A program made the position numbers and the translations under genes. A DNA stretch of 64,000 nucleotides from Pyrrhoderma lamaoense (Eukaryota; Basidiomycota; Agaricomycetes; Hymenochaetales; Hymenochaetaceae), in the NCBI GenBank assembly GCA_002794735.1, contig NBAZ01000008.1, positions 744,001 through 808,000 of the forward strand. Direction: 5' to 3'. The first letter of the stretch is position 1; each line of letters opens with the position of its first letter. Shown here piece after piece: positions 13,036 to 28,130 of this stretch. The notes under the pieces are model-generated. The model was not told the origin of the DNA. It did not search any database and was given only the letters and a program-made list of their open reading frames with translations.

Positions 13036-16000
13036 ATGTCTATATCGGATAAGTATATATTCTGGTGCGCACCTAGCAGAAATGAAGAAGAGGAAGACGT
13101 TGGATTTGAAGATGTATTGCCGGATGAGGAAGAGCAGGCTGCCAAAGATATTGAGACAAATAGCAGAGGGAAAGGGAGAGAGTCTATGTATGTCTCATTA
13201 GTAGAAGGTGGACAGACTCTTACACTCCATTACTATACTCAAAATACTGACTTTAAGTAGCTATGGTAAAAACAGTCCTTGAGGGCGAGAGCTTCCTTTT
13301 TTCAGAAGAGGAGATGTCGTTTTTTACCGCCTACAAAACTTTATCCTGTGGGTACCATCTACTCCCGCACATAATTTTCCATTCATAGAACGAATTTCTG
13401 TCAATACTCAGATAAGTCAAGATATCTACTGGCCCGACTTCTTATTCGGAAAACTGGGAAATGGTATCGCTATGATCAGCTGAAATATGTGGCCGAACTA
13501 GGTACAGAAGGGATAATGGATTCAATGAAGGAACTTTGTGGGACTTTACATATAAGCTCTTTATCGGCGCTAAGGGAGAACACAGACAAGTCACCCAACT
13601 TCCAACCTAGTCAAATGCAGTGTGATATACTTGAGCTTCTCTCAGAAGATGAAGGATTTATGGGAAGTAGTCAAAGCCCGCAACCAAGCAAGCCCTCAAA
13701 TTCTGGAAGTGATAGCTGTGTGATCAATGAGAGAATGATAAATAATTCAAAAGTCAACAACACTCAAGTCTTCTATGCTGAGGACGAATCCAAGGCCTCG
13801 ATAACCGAACTACTAAAGTGTCTAAATGTAGAAGAGCTGAAATATCTTGCGCGTACATTGAAACTTTCCAGTGCGCTCACGACCGTATGATTATGATCTA
13901 ATCGATTATCCTCCTTTCTAATCTTAGCCTTACAGAGAAAAGCGCTCATAGACGGAATACTTGCCTGTGCGTCTGTTCAGACGACAATTGGTGGCTTCAC
14001 CTCTCCAAGTAATCTGAAGTCCAAGAAATCCGCTAAAGACTCGAAGTCCCTTAAACTGAAGCAGACATGTCTTTCTTTCAAAAATATCAAAAAGCCAGCT
14101 GTACAGATGGAATTACTAAGAGAACTAGTTATGAAAGTCCTGAGTAAGTGACCTTTTCTTTGCCGTTATGTGGACTGAAACCAAATTGGAAAAAGAAAAA
14201 TGCATCCGTATCAATGACACAATAAATGGTCTTTTTCATAGGCTCCATATTGTATACTTCCGGTCGTAAGTATCAAACAACTCACTGTTATGAATGCTTC
14301 AATTATCTCATTCATTGACAACTGAATGTATGATAGAACTGAACACCCTACCTCTCTTTTGACTCCTGCACTATTACGAAGATGTCGAAAACGATACTAC
14401 CCATTATATACGTATGTTAGAACGACAGAGATTTTCCCCTCTCGTGAAGCACTCATTGCCTACGAAGAAGCGCTCAGAATGGAGGCTGCAGTAGATATGA
14501 TGCTAGAAGGTACCATCGATGTTGAAATCGCTCAGGAACACATTGATGCCTGGGCTCGGGGTAGAGAAGGAAAATCTTTAGATCTCATCCCCCCTCCGCA
14601 TATGCTTTCCGCTCGAGCGTATTCTCCAGATGACTTAAGTGATATCGGGAAAGAAAATGTCTTACGTGGAGAATATATGCCCTCTCGGTATCGTAGTATG
14701 AGTGTACCGGCCAAAATCGAGATCGATGATGAGATACCAAGTGCCCCTGCCAGGAATCACCAACTATCTTCAATGCAAAATACGTCATCAGTGTCTTTGA
14801 GCGAGTTTACCCTCGGTGGAAAGAGCTCGTCTGCCAACGTGGTGAAATGAAAGGCGCCCGCATGGACTAGAGAGGTTTGACGAAGGATATATATTGACTC
14901 GAATTGTCTACAAGGGTATGCATATAGTAAAAAACTCGCTATAAGCAGGCTTCTCATATGATCATAGGTGCTGCCGCATATGGAAAGCTCAAGAATTTCA
15001 AACGAGAAGTTGAACTTCTTAAGGAGCTTCTAGCCCAGCGACGCTGGCGGAGAGGAAAGCGCGGTGCTTGGTACGATCGATGGGCCCTTATTCTCATGTA
15101 CCATGCTGTACGGGAGAAACGTGAGGTAGACGGCCAGCTTGTCCGTTGCCAAAGAAAGAGCAAACTAGCATACTGAAAGAGGCTATGAAAGTTGTTATCG
15201 ATGGTTTGAATGATGAGGATACTCATATCGGTCTGTGAATTCCATACTACTTATCCTAGTTTACACTCTGAGACAGCTTTAGTAAGCAGGCAAGCATTAG
15301 AACATCGGCTAACAAGACTTGAAAAGCGTCTGAAAGTACCTGTGAAGGATCGCCATGAATGTGTCGGAAGATTGCAGAAAGCTATCGAGATGAGAATCAT
15401 AGGAGAAAGAATAAGACATAAAGCAAATGGCATCGTGCATAACAGGACTGGAAAAGTTGTTAATAAAGCCGTTGTCCCAGTCTCAGTCCAGATACAAGGA
15501 GAAGAGGCTGTCAGGAAACACCTCGACCAAGTTAGGGTTAGTAATCAAATTCGCCATGATATAAACGTGACATTGAACTTTATATAGAAGAACCAAAGAA
15601 AGGAAAGGTGGACAGGAAAATCCCTGTGGTACGGTAAGACTGGTGAGGAAGTTAACGTTGAAACGCTTGTACTACACCATCTCGAGCTTGAGGGCTTCAA
15701 AGGGTAAGCTGCTCGTTTTAATCTTCTACTTATGAACTTACGGGTTGCTAACGTCTTGCTTAGCTTTCATTCCGAAGGCAACATCGTCTCAACTATATGG
15801 GGACTACTTTTCTGGGATATTCTCTTTACAACAGTACCGGTGCATTTGAAACACCATATCAGTCCGCCCCTCTCGATATCGCCACAGAATGTTTTTACTT
15901 CTCAAGAAAGGATGTGATTGAGAAACGCCTATTAGAAATCAAGGAAGGAAAAGCACCAGAGATTATTGCAGAAACAGATGATAAGTACAGAGAAAACAAT

Positions 16001-16639
16001 ACAATGTGTGTTGGTGTACGGTGGAATGATTTCTCAAAACAGGATCTGATCGAGATCGTTACCGTAAGTTTCTTTGACTCATGGCTTAACATTGCTCTAA
16101 GATTACTATCGTTAGTGTCTTGGTGGTGAAGGTTTATCCGTCATTTGTCGACTATTCTGTGAAGACTATGGCGGCAGGCATAGTGGCATACCTGATCTCA
16201 TTGTTTGGCGAATGGAAGATAAACTAGCGAAATTCGTAGAGGTCAAAGGACCAGGAGATAATCTGTCTGAAAACCAAAAAGTATACATAAACATCTAAGT
16301 AAAAATCTATAGTGTGCTGACCATACGCTTTCTGTATCACAGGTTTGGATTGATGTTCTCCATCAGGCGGGTATCAACGTTGAAGTGTGTAGAGTATCTG
16401 AGAGAGTGAAAGAAAAAGACCCAATGCTTAATGCACCGAAGAAACATAAAGTTCTTAGAATTTACCGCATCGATGAAGGCAGAGAAGGAGCTCCAATCGA
16501 TGTCGATGAAGCTGAAGCCCCGGAGTCTGAAGCTGAAGTGGAGTCCTTGGAGGAAGACGTATTGCTTATAGAAGACGACTTGGAGCGTCCTCGAAAGAGA
16601 AGAAAGACACTAGATGATCCAAATCTAGACATCTTGTAA
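13036..16639 (+). CDS. FAN1: Fanconi-associated nuclease 1 homolog (FAN1, VRR-NUC)
   Basis: Structure-selective 5' exonuclease/endonuclease of interstrand crosslink repair. Visible: RESMYVSLVE joined by an intron to MVKTVLEGESFLFSEEE and the SAP-like KTGKWYRYDQLKYV region; the TPR-like middle domain (RLHIVYFRS, LLAQRRWRRGKRGAWYDRWAL, HRLTRLEKRLKVP, GEEVNVETLVLHHLE); and the C-terminal VRR-NUC domain, GIPDLIVW (about 16189-16212) followed by KFVEVKGPGDNLSENQKVW, supplying the PD-(D/E)xK acidic and lysine residues. About eleven introns, roughly 980 aa. No UBZ zinc finger was found at the N-terminus. One apparent one-base shortage at 15839-15840, where FWDILFTTVP must continue into GAFETPYQSAPLDI. 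Start uncertain: ATG 13036 is the first in-frame ATG, but the frame is open from 12907. Confidence 0.92.
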
Positions 16640-16831
16640 ATCAATCAAACTCTACAAGACTTCGTACATCTCTTATACCACGGGCTTCCTATGTGTAATT
16701 TATCTTATATTTTTATAGGTATTTCCATGACTCTGATTTATATGCTACATGAGGATAGTATGGTTTAGCCAATGAAGTGTAGATTTTGTATAAGTAGAAT
16801 CCATAGTAATTTGCCTTTAGGGACACCGAAA

Positions 16832-19438
16832 TCATGCTGTACCATTCACTCGTTTCACCGTCAATGGAACATGTATAGCTACGGCGTTCAGCAATGCTTT
16901 GACACCTGAAACACTGATATCTTCGTCGATATCAACTCCCCAGCAGCTTGTTTTCCTTGATTGGCCATCAATGTTCGTCGTGTGAACTAGCTCTACGTAA
17001 GACGCCGCTTTCACATTTGTACCTACTCCGATAGAATGTTCTGAGTATTCCCGAACTGTTAGTTCTCCTTCATGATATGGTGCCAAGGCTGCAAGTATGG
17101 CGGACAGCGGCCCATTACCTTCACCATGGATAGCTACCTCCTGTCCGTTGATAATAGTACTCCCTTGAATTCCACGAACCTCCCCTTCACCTCGATGCTC
17201 CATAGTAAATTTTTGCAACAACAAAGGAAGGTCACGGCTTGTGAATCCATATGTTTTTTTGAAGAGATCAGTGAGGGTGTCGTACTCAATCGTACCCCCG
17301 GAGATGCCTTTTGCACGGCTTCAAAGAAGTGAGATTGTAGGCGACGGGGTAACTCAAGGTACAGAGAGTTGAGGATAACCGTGGCTACATCGGCTTGTCC
17401 GGACCTTGCGGTGGCTCCAACCGAAATTTTCAGTTCAGGAAGCTCTCTGTCTCCGATGTAGTTGTTTACTGCACTAAGAACAGCACGCAGACCTGACCCA
17501 GCAATATCGGTATCAAGCCCAGCACCCCACCAGCCCTCTTGCCGTTGACCAGGCTCTCTTTTTGCCTCCACGATTTCGACGTAAGAAGCGGCTTTCGCAT
17601 TCTGACCATCTCCAATAGTGTGTTCAGAGTATTCCCTTATAGAGAGATCAATGTCGAGAGATGTTTTGAGTGCATCCAAGAAAGCCGATAGAGGTCCGTT
17701 CCCGTCCCCATGGATTACTCTCAAGAGACCATCCACGGAAATAGTCCCATCAAAACGTCTCCGCTCATCAGGAGCCTCTCCATCAGGGTATGGATTTTGG
17801 TCCACCGGATCGGCGATTGGCTCGTCCGAGATCTTGAACGATCTCAGAACCAGCCGACCATCGTACTTTGGTCCACCAAGGTGATAAGTCGAACGGAATG
17901 CCGTGGTGATGTCATCCACAGTCATTTCCCGAGCCTCCCTGTCAGATACCTCTTGTACAACCTTGTAAAAAGCTATTTGCATTTTTCTAGGCATGTCGAG
18001 TCCAAGGTGTGTTTTAATGATGTATGCAATCCCTCCTTTTCCGGACTGGGAGTTGACTCGGATTACAGCCTCGTAATCACAGCCCAGATCTTTTGGATCG
18101 ATAGGCAAGTAAGGCATATCCCAAATCTCTGGCTCTCCCTTGAGCCGAGCTTCCGCATGCTTCTTTGCTTGAGCTTCAAAGCCCTTTTTAATAGCGTCTT
18201 GGTGAGAACCGGAGAAAGCAGTGAAGACCAGTTCACCAGCATAAGGGTGTCGTGGATGGACAGGGAGATCGTTGCATTGGTTTACAATATCGATACATGC
18301 TTGAATATCACTGAAGTCTAGATTCGGGTGAATGCCTTGAGTATAAAGGTTAAGAGCGAGATTAACGAGGTCTACGTTCCCAGTCCGTTCTCCATTTCCG
18401 AAAATGCATCCTTCTACCCGATCAGCGCCAGCCATACATGCAAGTTCTGCTGCTGCTATGGCGGTACCTGTATGATAACAAGTTTAGATACATAACTCGG
18501 CATCAAAGCAGGTATCTTACCCCTATCGTTATGTGGATGTAAACTGATGACAATCTTCTCCCTCTCTGAGATCTTTCGGCAGAAGTTCTCGATCTAACGC
18601 TAGTTCAGACTAGGTATTTGGATAATTGAAAAATATCTAACCTGATCAGCATAATGATTAGGAGGTGCGATTTCAACGGTTGCGGGTAGATTAAAGATAA
18701 TTCGTTCGTCGCCAAGGCCAGCCTTTCCCCACGCGGATTTGACGGCTTCACAGACTTCCAGAGCAAATTCAGGTTCAGTTTGAGTGAACGTTTCTGGGCT
18801 GTATTCGTATTTGAATCTCATGTTATGGCTTTTTGAATATTGGTCAGTGAGTTGAGAAACGAGTTTTGTGTGTTTTACGGCAAGAGCCACGGTTTCCTCC
18901 TTGGAATTTTGGAATACGACATTTCGGAACATAGGACAGGTTGCATTGTACATGTGAATAATGACTTTTTTTGCACCCGCGACAGCTTCGAACGTTCGTC
19001 TGATTAAGTCTTCTCGAGCTGGAGTAAGTACCTGAGACGGAGAAAGTTCAGAAGTTTAAGTCACAAACTGGAAAAATAAGAGTATCAACAACATACTTGG
19101 ATCCAGACATCGTCAGGTATCCTCCCTTGTTCGATTAGACCACGAGTAAAATTGAAGTCCGTGTCACTTGCAGCAGGATATGAAACCTCAATTTCTTTGA
19201 ACCCACACTTAAGTAGGCGATCGAAGAAGACACCTTTTTGCTCGATGGTCATAGGAGTTGCCAATGCCTGATTTCCGTCCCTCAGATCAGTAGAAAGCCA
19301 TATCGGTACTCTGTTATGTATTTTTGAGGGCCATTGCCTATCTGGAAGATTCAAAGGAGTGTATGGTTTGTACTTGACCGAAGGGTCAGACCTAACGTGA
19401 ATTAGACTAAAATCAACGTTATTAAAGCATCGGAGCAT
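16832..19438 (-). CDS. LEU4: 2-isopropylmalate synthase with duplicated regulatory domain
   Basis: First committed step of leucine synthesis: acetyl-CoA plus 2-ketoisovalerate to 2-isopropylmalate. N-terminus [19 protein letters not shown], then [12 protein letters not shown] (substrate/metal site), [13 protein letters not shown], the metal-binding SLHPHNDRG and [17 protein letters not shown] of the TIM barrel. After the barrel there are two LeuA-type regulatory domains: the first around [38 protein letters not shown]; the second around [38 protein letters not shown]. Yeast Leu4 has one. Hence a protein of roughly 770 aa against 619 in yeast. The frame between the two copies breaks at a five-base C run (plus strand 17295-17299); one more base restores [16 protein letters not shown] 19438 adds a short leader ([10 protein letters not shown]) of unclear targeting function. 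About five introns. Confidence 0.94.
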
Positions 19439-19682
19439 ACAGCATACACATGACTACGGGTTGCAGTGGTAATTCGAGGAGTCTAGGATTGAAATTTCGT
19501 GAGTCGTTTAAATCGTAAAGGAGGTCAGGCAAGTGTGCGGTGAAGAGTCAAAGGGTGTATGTATGCATGAGGGAGTCATAATTTCATAAAAAGTCTTTAT
19601 CCCCTCCCACGCCCCGTCTCATTCCGTTCCTCCGTTCCTCAGCCTCCGAAAGTAATTACACTCACACTCTTGTTTAAACATC
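19439..19682. promoter_or_regulatory. Bidirectional promoter IPMS / ECM15-like
   Basis: About 245 bp head-to-head spacer. It includes a G/A-poor stretch of c/t near 19600-19670. I see no clear Leu3-type palindrome (CCGGNNCCGG). Confidence 0.4.
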
Positions 19683-20322
19683 ATGACAAACGATCTATAC
19701 GCTGTCGCAGGTAAATTTGTTGAAATTAGGTGTATAAACACTAGACCTGAAAACCTTTGAAGAATCATAAATATTTGTAGATTTTTGCTTGATTCCGATG
19801 GGCACCGGCGAACCATCGGTATGACTCATAAACTCTATGCTTTCAGGTTTTACTTCATCAGGACAATATATAAAGGTCGCCAAGCATATTGCCGAATGTC
19901 AGAAAACGTTACAGAAAACCGGTCTGACATATAAGGTTTGTTCAGTTAAAATTCTTCGCCATCTAGCTATACTAATGCTTTTGAATTTTCCTAGATGCAG
20001 TAGGTTTTGTCCAACTTGTATGCACGCTACGGAACAAGAACTCAATGCTTCATTAGTGGCTATGGTACCAACATTGGTAACAGATAATATAATTCTTGGA
20101 GTATGAAATATCATGATCAATGCGTATTATACCTCAGAAGGCCCATGGTCGGAAGTAATGAAAGCTATACATGACTGCCATGCTGCCGTACATGCCCTTG
20201 GCGCTCCAAGAATTGCCACCGATATTAGGATTGGAACTCGCACAGATAGGGAGATTGCTCCGGGGACAGGAAATGAAGGGAAAGTAACTCGGGTTCAGCA
20301 AATTCTTTCAGTAGATAAATAA
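19683..20322 (+). CDS. ECM15: ECM15/UPF0045 (YkoF-like thiamine-binding fold) protein
   Basis: Small ferredoxin-like protein of the MTH1187/YkoF family (yeast Ecm15); relatives bind thiamine-like ligands, and the in vivo role is unclear. Exons giving a continuous frame: 19683-19710, 19781-19818, 19876-19935, 19995-19999, 20057-20076 and 20138-20322, total 336 nt, 111 residues. Translation carries DFCLIPMGTGEPS, HIAECQKTLQKTGLTYK, MHGYGTNIEGPW and LGAPRIATDIRIGTRTD, the family signature. Exon four is only 5 nt (ATGCA) and is needed for the MHGYGT motif. All introns are 57-70 nt with GT-AG ends. Divergent from the leucine gene, convergent with DNMT1 (110 bp between stops). Confidence 0.9.
19995..19999 (+). 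other. 5-nt microexon of the ECM15-like gene
   Basis: ATGCA is preceded by ...cctag and followed by gtaggt. Joining 19935 directly to 20057 shifts the frame out of the family sequence; including these five bases gives TAT AAG ATG CAT GGC TAT, reading YKMHGY, as conserved in the family. Both flanking introns (59 and 57 nt) have normal length and ends. Confidence 0.8.
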
Positions 20323-20431
20323 TTTCAAACAAATCACAGAATATCTAGGCTTACATTACGAAATAATGATACAGAAAGGATTGTTCATGGTTTAGGTATA
20401 AACAAAATCATTATAAGAAAACGAAATCAAA

Positions 20432-23400
20432 TCATATTTCTTCAGAAGTTCCCTGAGATTCTACCTCCTCGTTCTCCCCTACAACTTCCACATTCTCCTC
20501 TTCCGTATTTACAGCTGTACTCTCATCCTCGTCTGTCTTGCTCATTGCTGTGTGTATGAGCGTTTCACCAAGGGCTTTTCCAAGAGCGTACGCAAGGTGT
20601 ACTGGAACTGCATTTCCGATCTGGCGATATTGCTACCACATCCTCCAGTTAGCCTGTATATGTATACTATAATCTATGTTTTAATAACTCACGTCCACAG
20701 ACAAGGCCCTCACTCCTTTTCTTTCCGTTACGAACTGGTAGCTGTCTGGGAAACCTTGAGCTCTGGCTGCTTCCCTAACTGTTAGTGTTCGCTTATCCTA
20801 GTAAATAATTGTGTAGTTAATGAACAAATTATGAATACCCAATGATTCATCAAGCTGTCTGTACTTACAGTAGGGTGGATCATACAAACCCCCTTTGTCC
20901 CCGGATTAGTAACTGTGACCATTGTTTGGAATTGTCCGTTTTCATATAGCCGGAGATAAGTTTTCTCTCTAGTGTAGGAAGTTAGGAGACAAAAAACTTC
21001 TCATCTATAAACAGACATCACGACATGAACTACTCACTATAGTCAATCACAACTCCCTCGTGATCCAGGCGAAGATCAGCAGGAAGATCTAGAATTTACC
21101 TCATAAGCACCTTAACATAGACTGGGATACTATAAATATATACATACTGTTGAAGGATACGCGTGGCCTTTTGGGCGGATTTACGACAGGCAGATTCACC
21201 GTCCTATTATTAGAATGGATACTAAGTGGAATGATTAATTATTGGCTACTGATAAACGTCACCTTTCTACAACATCAGCACTAAAGCACTGAGTATAATG
21301 GTCCTCTAGCATTGAGTACTCTGTGAATTCTTGGCGACAAAAGGCTTGGAACAAAGTCTTCGCTTTACATGGATATGGTACCGGGTAGTCATAACCAACA
21401 ACTTCTTTACCCGGTTCAGAAACTGCGTTAAAGGATTCTCTTGAAGGATCAGTTTTCTTCTTTCCTTTTGGGTATAATAACCCTGGGTTTTCCCTTGGTT
21501 GTTACATCAATACATGTAGTCCCAAAGAGGTTCACTAGAACGACATACCAATCCCAAGAAGGCTAATAAAGCATTAGAGTTAACTACTCCAATTGGAAGA
21601 TATAAAACAATATAAAACACTCACTAGATCCCCAATGGCTTCTTTTATTGTCACTGCAAAGAATGGTGCATGAGTATGACCTTCATGAGCGTCTGGCTGA
21701 AGTTCGTTTCTAGATGCCTTGGGTACCGGTCCTACTCCGGAGACATTACGGAGTGTATTGTTATGCCCATTTCTAGGATAATGTGAAGGGCGCGGCCATT
21801 CTGGAAGCAAAAGCTCGGGCAATGCAGCCCAGAAAATCACTCGGTTTCGTTGCTGCGGAGATCCGTAGTCCGCCGAGTTTAGAATACGCATCTGGCACTG
21901 GTAACTATCATGAAGATATTTTTCAAGTGAGACTGAAAGGAAAGTAATATCATGATCAACTGTAATTACCCAAGGCTCGTGAAAGCTCTCATCACGAATT
22001 TGACCATTCCGGATTCAATACCACCAATAATTCGATTGCCTTCTTGTTTACCCTTTAAGCGAAAGTTAAGGAGACCCGTAACATTCTCAATAAGTGCATA
22101 CTTGGGTCGATAAAACTCAACGTATGATAGCATAGTTGGAATGCATGTCTGCCTGAGTTGTATCGTCAGCTTGTATGGTTTACAAAAAATAGATTTCTAA
22201 AACCTGATGTCGTCCACTTTCTGTGACGTAAAATCAGTATGATTTCTTTCATTGTATAGAAGACGTTTACCTTATGTCGATTGAAGCCAGAGAAAGGCTG
22301 GCAAGGAGGACCGCCCATGATGAGATCAACCTCCCCAACTTCAGGGGGAAGTGGGAGGGCTGTAGGTTCATTTTCAAGGGACATTAAACTTTCAATGGTT
22401 TTCTTATCCCCGTTTCTCTGGTCTCTCAGGTCTGCTGCATACTTGAGTACAAGACTACAGTCTTGATTATAAACTACAATGTTAGGATGATTTTCTCTAT
22501 AACCAATGAGCACATAAGAGGATCAGTATAAAGTGGGCGTTCTTTTACCTGATTGATGCAGCAGCGTTGGGTGACATTTCAACTGCCCAACACGTTCTTA
22601 TAAATCCAGACCGGTCCATCCCGGTTGTCAAACCGCCTGCACCTAGTTACAACATGATATAAACCGTCTGATTACGTTGGAAAAAGTCAGATTAGGTGAC
22701 ATACCTGAAAATAAATCTAAAGCTCGTAGGATCGGCTTGCTTTTTAGGTCCATCTCCACATCTTGGTGTTTGAGGTAGTGTTCTCGACACGAATCACATT
22801 GCTTAAGTAGAGAATAGTCTCGTCCAGAAACGCAGAAGGTGTCCGTTTCCTCTAGCCATGACTCAAGATTCTTTATGTCTTTTTCCCTCATCACGAAACA
22901 TTTCCCGTCTAAATCCTCTACAGCTATCTCTTTACAGATATCTGTGAAAGCTAGTGATTTCTATGATGTACTAAGATTACCAGAAGATGTCTTGGAGACC
23001 GAAACGACTCACCATCGATTTAGGGGTCATTGTTTTATCATCCACTTCAATTCTCTCAAGAAATCGGACTTTAATCTTGTTATTTCCATTTGATAGTTGC
23101 AAGTCGGTAATTTGACCAATTTGCAATAATGGAGTATCATCTGGCTTCACGTAGACGAAATCTCGTATATGGTAATCTATTCCATACATACTTACTACGT
23201 TAGATTCAGGGATTTTCATGCAAGCTTGCACAAAGTCCTCTGTATCTCGCTTCGCACAACTGTAGCATTGTCGATGTTTACTGCACCGAGAAGTTTTTAT
23301 GATTTCTTGTTCTTGTGCAAAATCAACTGTGGTCATGGTAAAATCGTCGGGATTCCATTTGTGCCTGCGCAATAATTGTGTTTTTCATTGAGTAAAAAGA

Positions 23401-24909
23401 GGCATGAGCCCATATTAAACGCGACATACGATAAGTGAAAGGATGATGAGCCAACGTCCTTCTCTGATATTACGACCGGTTCCTGTTCCCCGGGATCCAG
23501 TTGCCGAACGGTTATCTTTTGAAGTATAACATCCACAGGATTGTCATCACACATGTCCAACAGGAAAAGACCTTGGGGATTAGCCGTTTCTCCTAAGATT
23601 GTTTTAGAGCCATGCGAGAACCAACGTGCATGGAAGTATTTCTCCTTCGTTGTCGTTCGACCCTTCTTGGGAATGTAGTCAAAAAACCACCTTATTTCAC
23701 AAAACCTGTTGATCGAGCTCAAGTAGAAAAAAAAAATTCTCTCGGGACCACTCGTGCTTACCAAGTATGATCCAGTTTAGTTTCTCCAGGATCTTCAGAT
23801 GTTGGTGCCTGAACGGCGACAGTGTCACCTACCTTAAAGTTATTCAGTTAAAGAGTTTTTGAAGTGTACTCGATTTTAATGCGTACGTGATACTCAACAC
23901 CATCGATGTAAACAGAATGGTAGTATCCATCCGCCCCCTTGACACCCTCTCCCCACTGAACACTGACAGGATCATGTTCATGGACGACAAATGGGATATC
24001 CTGTACACAAATGTTCTGCAGTTCAGCGTTCGGTTCCACTTTGTCACCTGCTATGAGAAGAGAGCGGTAAAATAGCCCCTGTGCAATTTTGCCTACCCGA
24101 GGGGTGACAAATGGGGTCTTTTCAACATTTTTATGTGATATATCCTTGAAGATTATGGATTTCTCTGTTTTCTTCTTAGATGAGAGTAACATTTTGGTAT
24201 AGAATGGCTGGTAACTACGACTAGGCCTCTGTAGTATATACCATGCATATTGCGTGCGGATCCAGACCTCCTCTCTAGAGTAAAAAGCACTTAGAAGCAA
24301 GTGAGTAACGAGATGCTCTTAAAATACCTTCCATCGGTCCAGAGTTCTTCAATCGGTGTCAACTTAACTCTTAGTTTCGGAATTTCTTCATCTAATGAGG
24401 ATGAGTTATCATCATCTTCGTTGTATCGTGGACTGACGTCTCCAGATGCACCAAGCAGAGTGGAGTTCTCCACATTATCTGCATCCATTGGAGCTATAGC
24501 CAGCTTGTTTATCTGATAGATATAGAAACAGAATTCGTCGAAGATTCTGATAGGAAGATCACCAGAATCGGAGCCATCTGTTTCAGACTCGTGAAGGAGT
24601 GAAGAAAGTTCATCACTTTCAACAATCTCGTCCGGGCGAGCTTCATAGACATCTTCTAAACATCCTCAATATTGTAGAACAACATAGTACATATACTGGA
24701 TACACACCGTGCTTCTTGCTCCTCGACGAAGAAATGCCTGAGTTCTGATTCAACGTGACGTTGTCCTTTACAGGTGTAGGTGTTGGTGAGCTAGTATCCA
24801 AAGATACCCGTTTCCTTAATCGCTTCAGCCGAGGAAAGTCACTGGAAATATCCGAGTCGAGAGACCGTTTTCGAGCTAGATACGTATTTGAACGTGTCCG
24901 GCAAGACAT
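20432..24909 (-). CDS. DNMT1: DNMT1-type DNA (cytosine-5) methyltransferase
   Basis: Maintenance-type CpG methyltransferase acting in the nucleus. N-terminus MSCRTRSNTYLARKR (ATG 24909), an RFTS-like segment (DLPIRIFDEFCFYIYQ), two BAH-type modules (one around VSVQWGEGVKGADGYYHSVY and WFFDYIPKKGRT, one around YGIDYHIRDFVYVK), then the C5 catalytic domain: motif I ALDLFSG joined by an intron to AGGLTTGMDRSGF, motif IV GGPPCQPFSGFNRHK (about 22270-22310; the Cys is the nucleophile), motif VI YALIENVTGLL, motif VIII ADYGSPQQRNRVIFW and motif X RQIGNAVPVHLA followed by a Glu-rich tail. No CXXC zinc finger was seen. About 17 introns; roughly 1,160 aa. It lies head-to-head with MCM7. Confidence 0.94.
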
Positions 24910-25183
24910 AATTGGATAGAAGAGTAGGTTCAACGTTGAGAGTTGTGTATGATACTCTGTGATACAAGCAAACACATAGTCTAGAGCACTGCTATAGTGA
25001 GCTTATTCAGGATACATGAGTTTCTTCTTCGTGCTAAATCTGGATAAGCTCTGCTAAACAACAACAAAATTATCTGACACGTGATCGTATCTAGACAAGT
25101 CACATACATGTACGTGTGACAGACCGCGTCCTACCCATCCGTAGTAGCTTGGATCTTTGACATACCACGCCCCCACGCGCGCC
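24910..25183. promoter_or_regulatory. Bidirectional promoter DNMT1 / MCM7
   Basis: A 274-bp spacer. It contains CACGTGA (CACGTG at 25078-25083) and, directly before the MCM7 start, a GC-rich acgcgcgcc that holds the ACGCG core of MCB elements. Shared control of a replication helicase subunit and a maintenance methyltransferase would be plausible but is inference. Confidence 0.45.
25078..25083. promoter_or_regulatory. E-box CACGTG (DNMT1/MCM7 spacer)
   Basis: CACGTGA in the head-to-head spacer; matches the Cbf1-type RTCACRTG site on the opposite strand. Function inferred only. Confidence 0.3.
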
Positions 25184-27943
<2,760 letters not shown>

Positions 27944-28130
27944 TCTTTTCTGCATTCACATAGTTGGCATCTATTTTCAGGACTTCTCTTATACGTCTAT
28001 TTACCCTTCCATTGACTTGTTATCAGTTTTTGTAGTTTAAATTAATTGGTGTATATTTCCAAAAGAACTTTATAAATATGGATATCGAGTATAAAAAGGA
28101 GAGTAAGTGATATGTGAAAACTAGATATCA
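27944..28130. other. Short convergent spacer MCM7 / KEX2
   Basis: T/A-rich, under 200 bp, 3' ends facing each other. Nothing further seen. Confidence 0.5.

Noticed and set aside
17710..18321. Open frame of 203 codons on the + strand
   Set aside because: It is antisense to the conserved isopropylmalate synthase barrel and has no family wording; the minus-strand reading is unambiguous.
19819..19846. A 28-nt intron in the ECM15-like gene
   Set aside because: Using the acceptor at 19875 instead gives a normal 57-nt intron and the better match EPSVAKHIAECQK.
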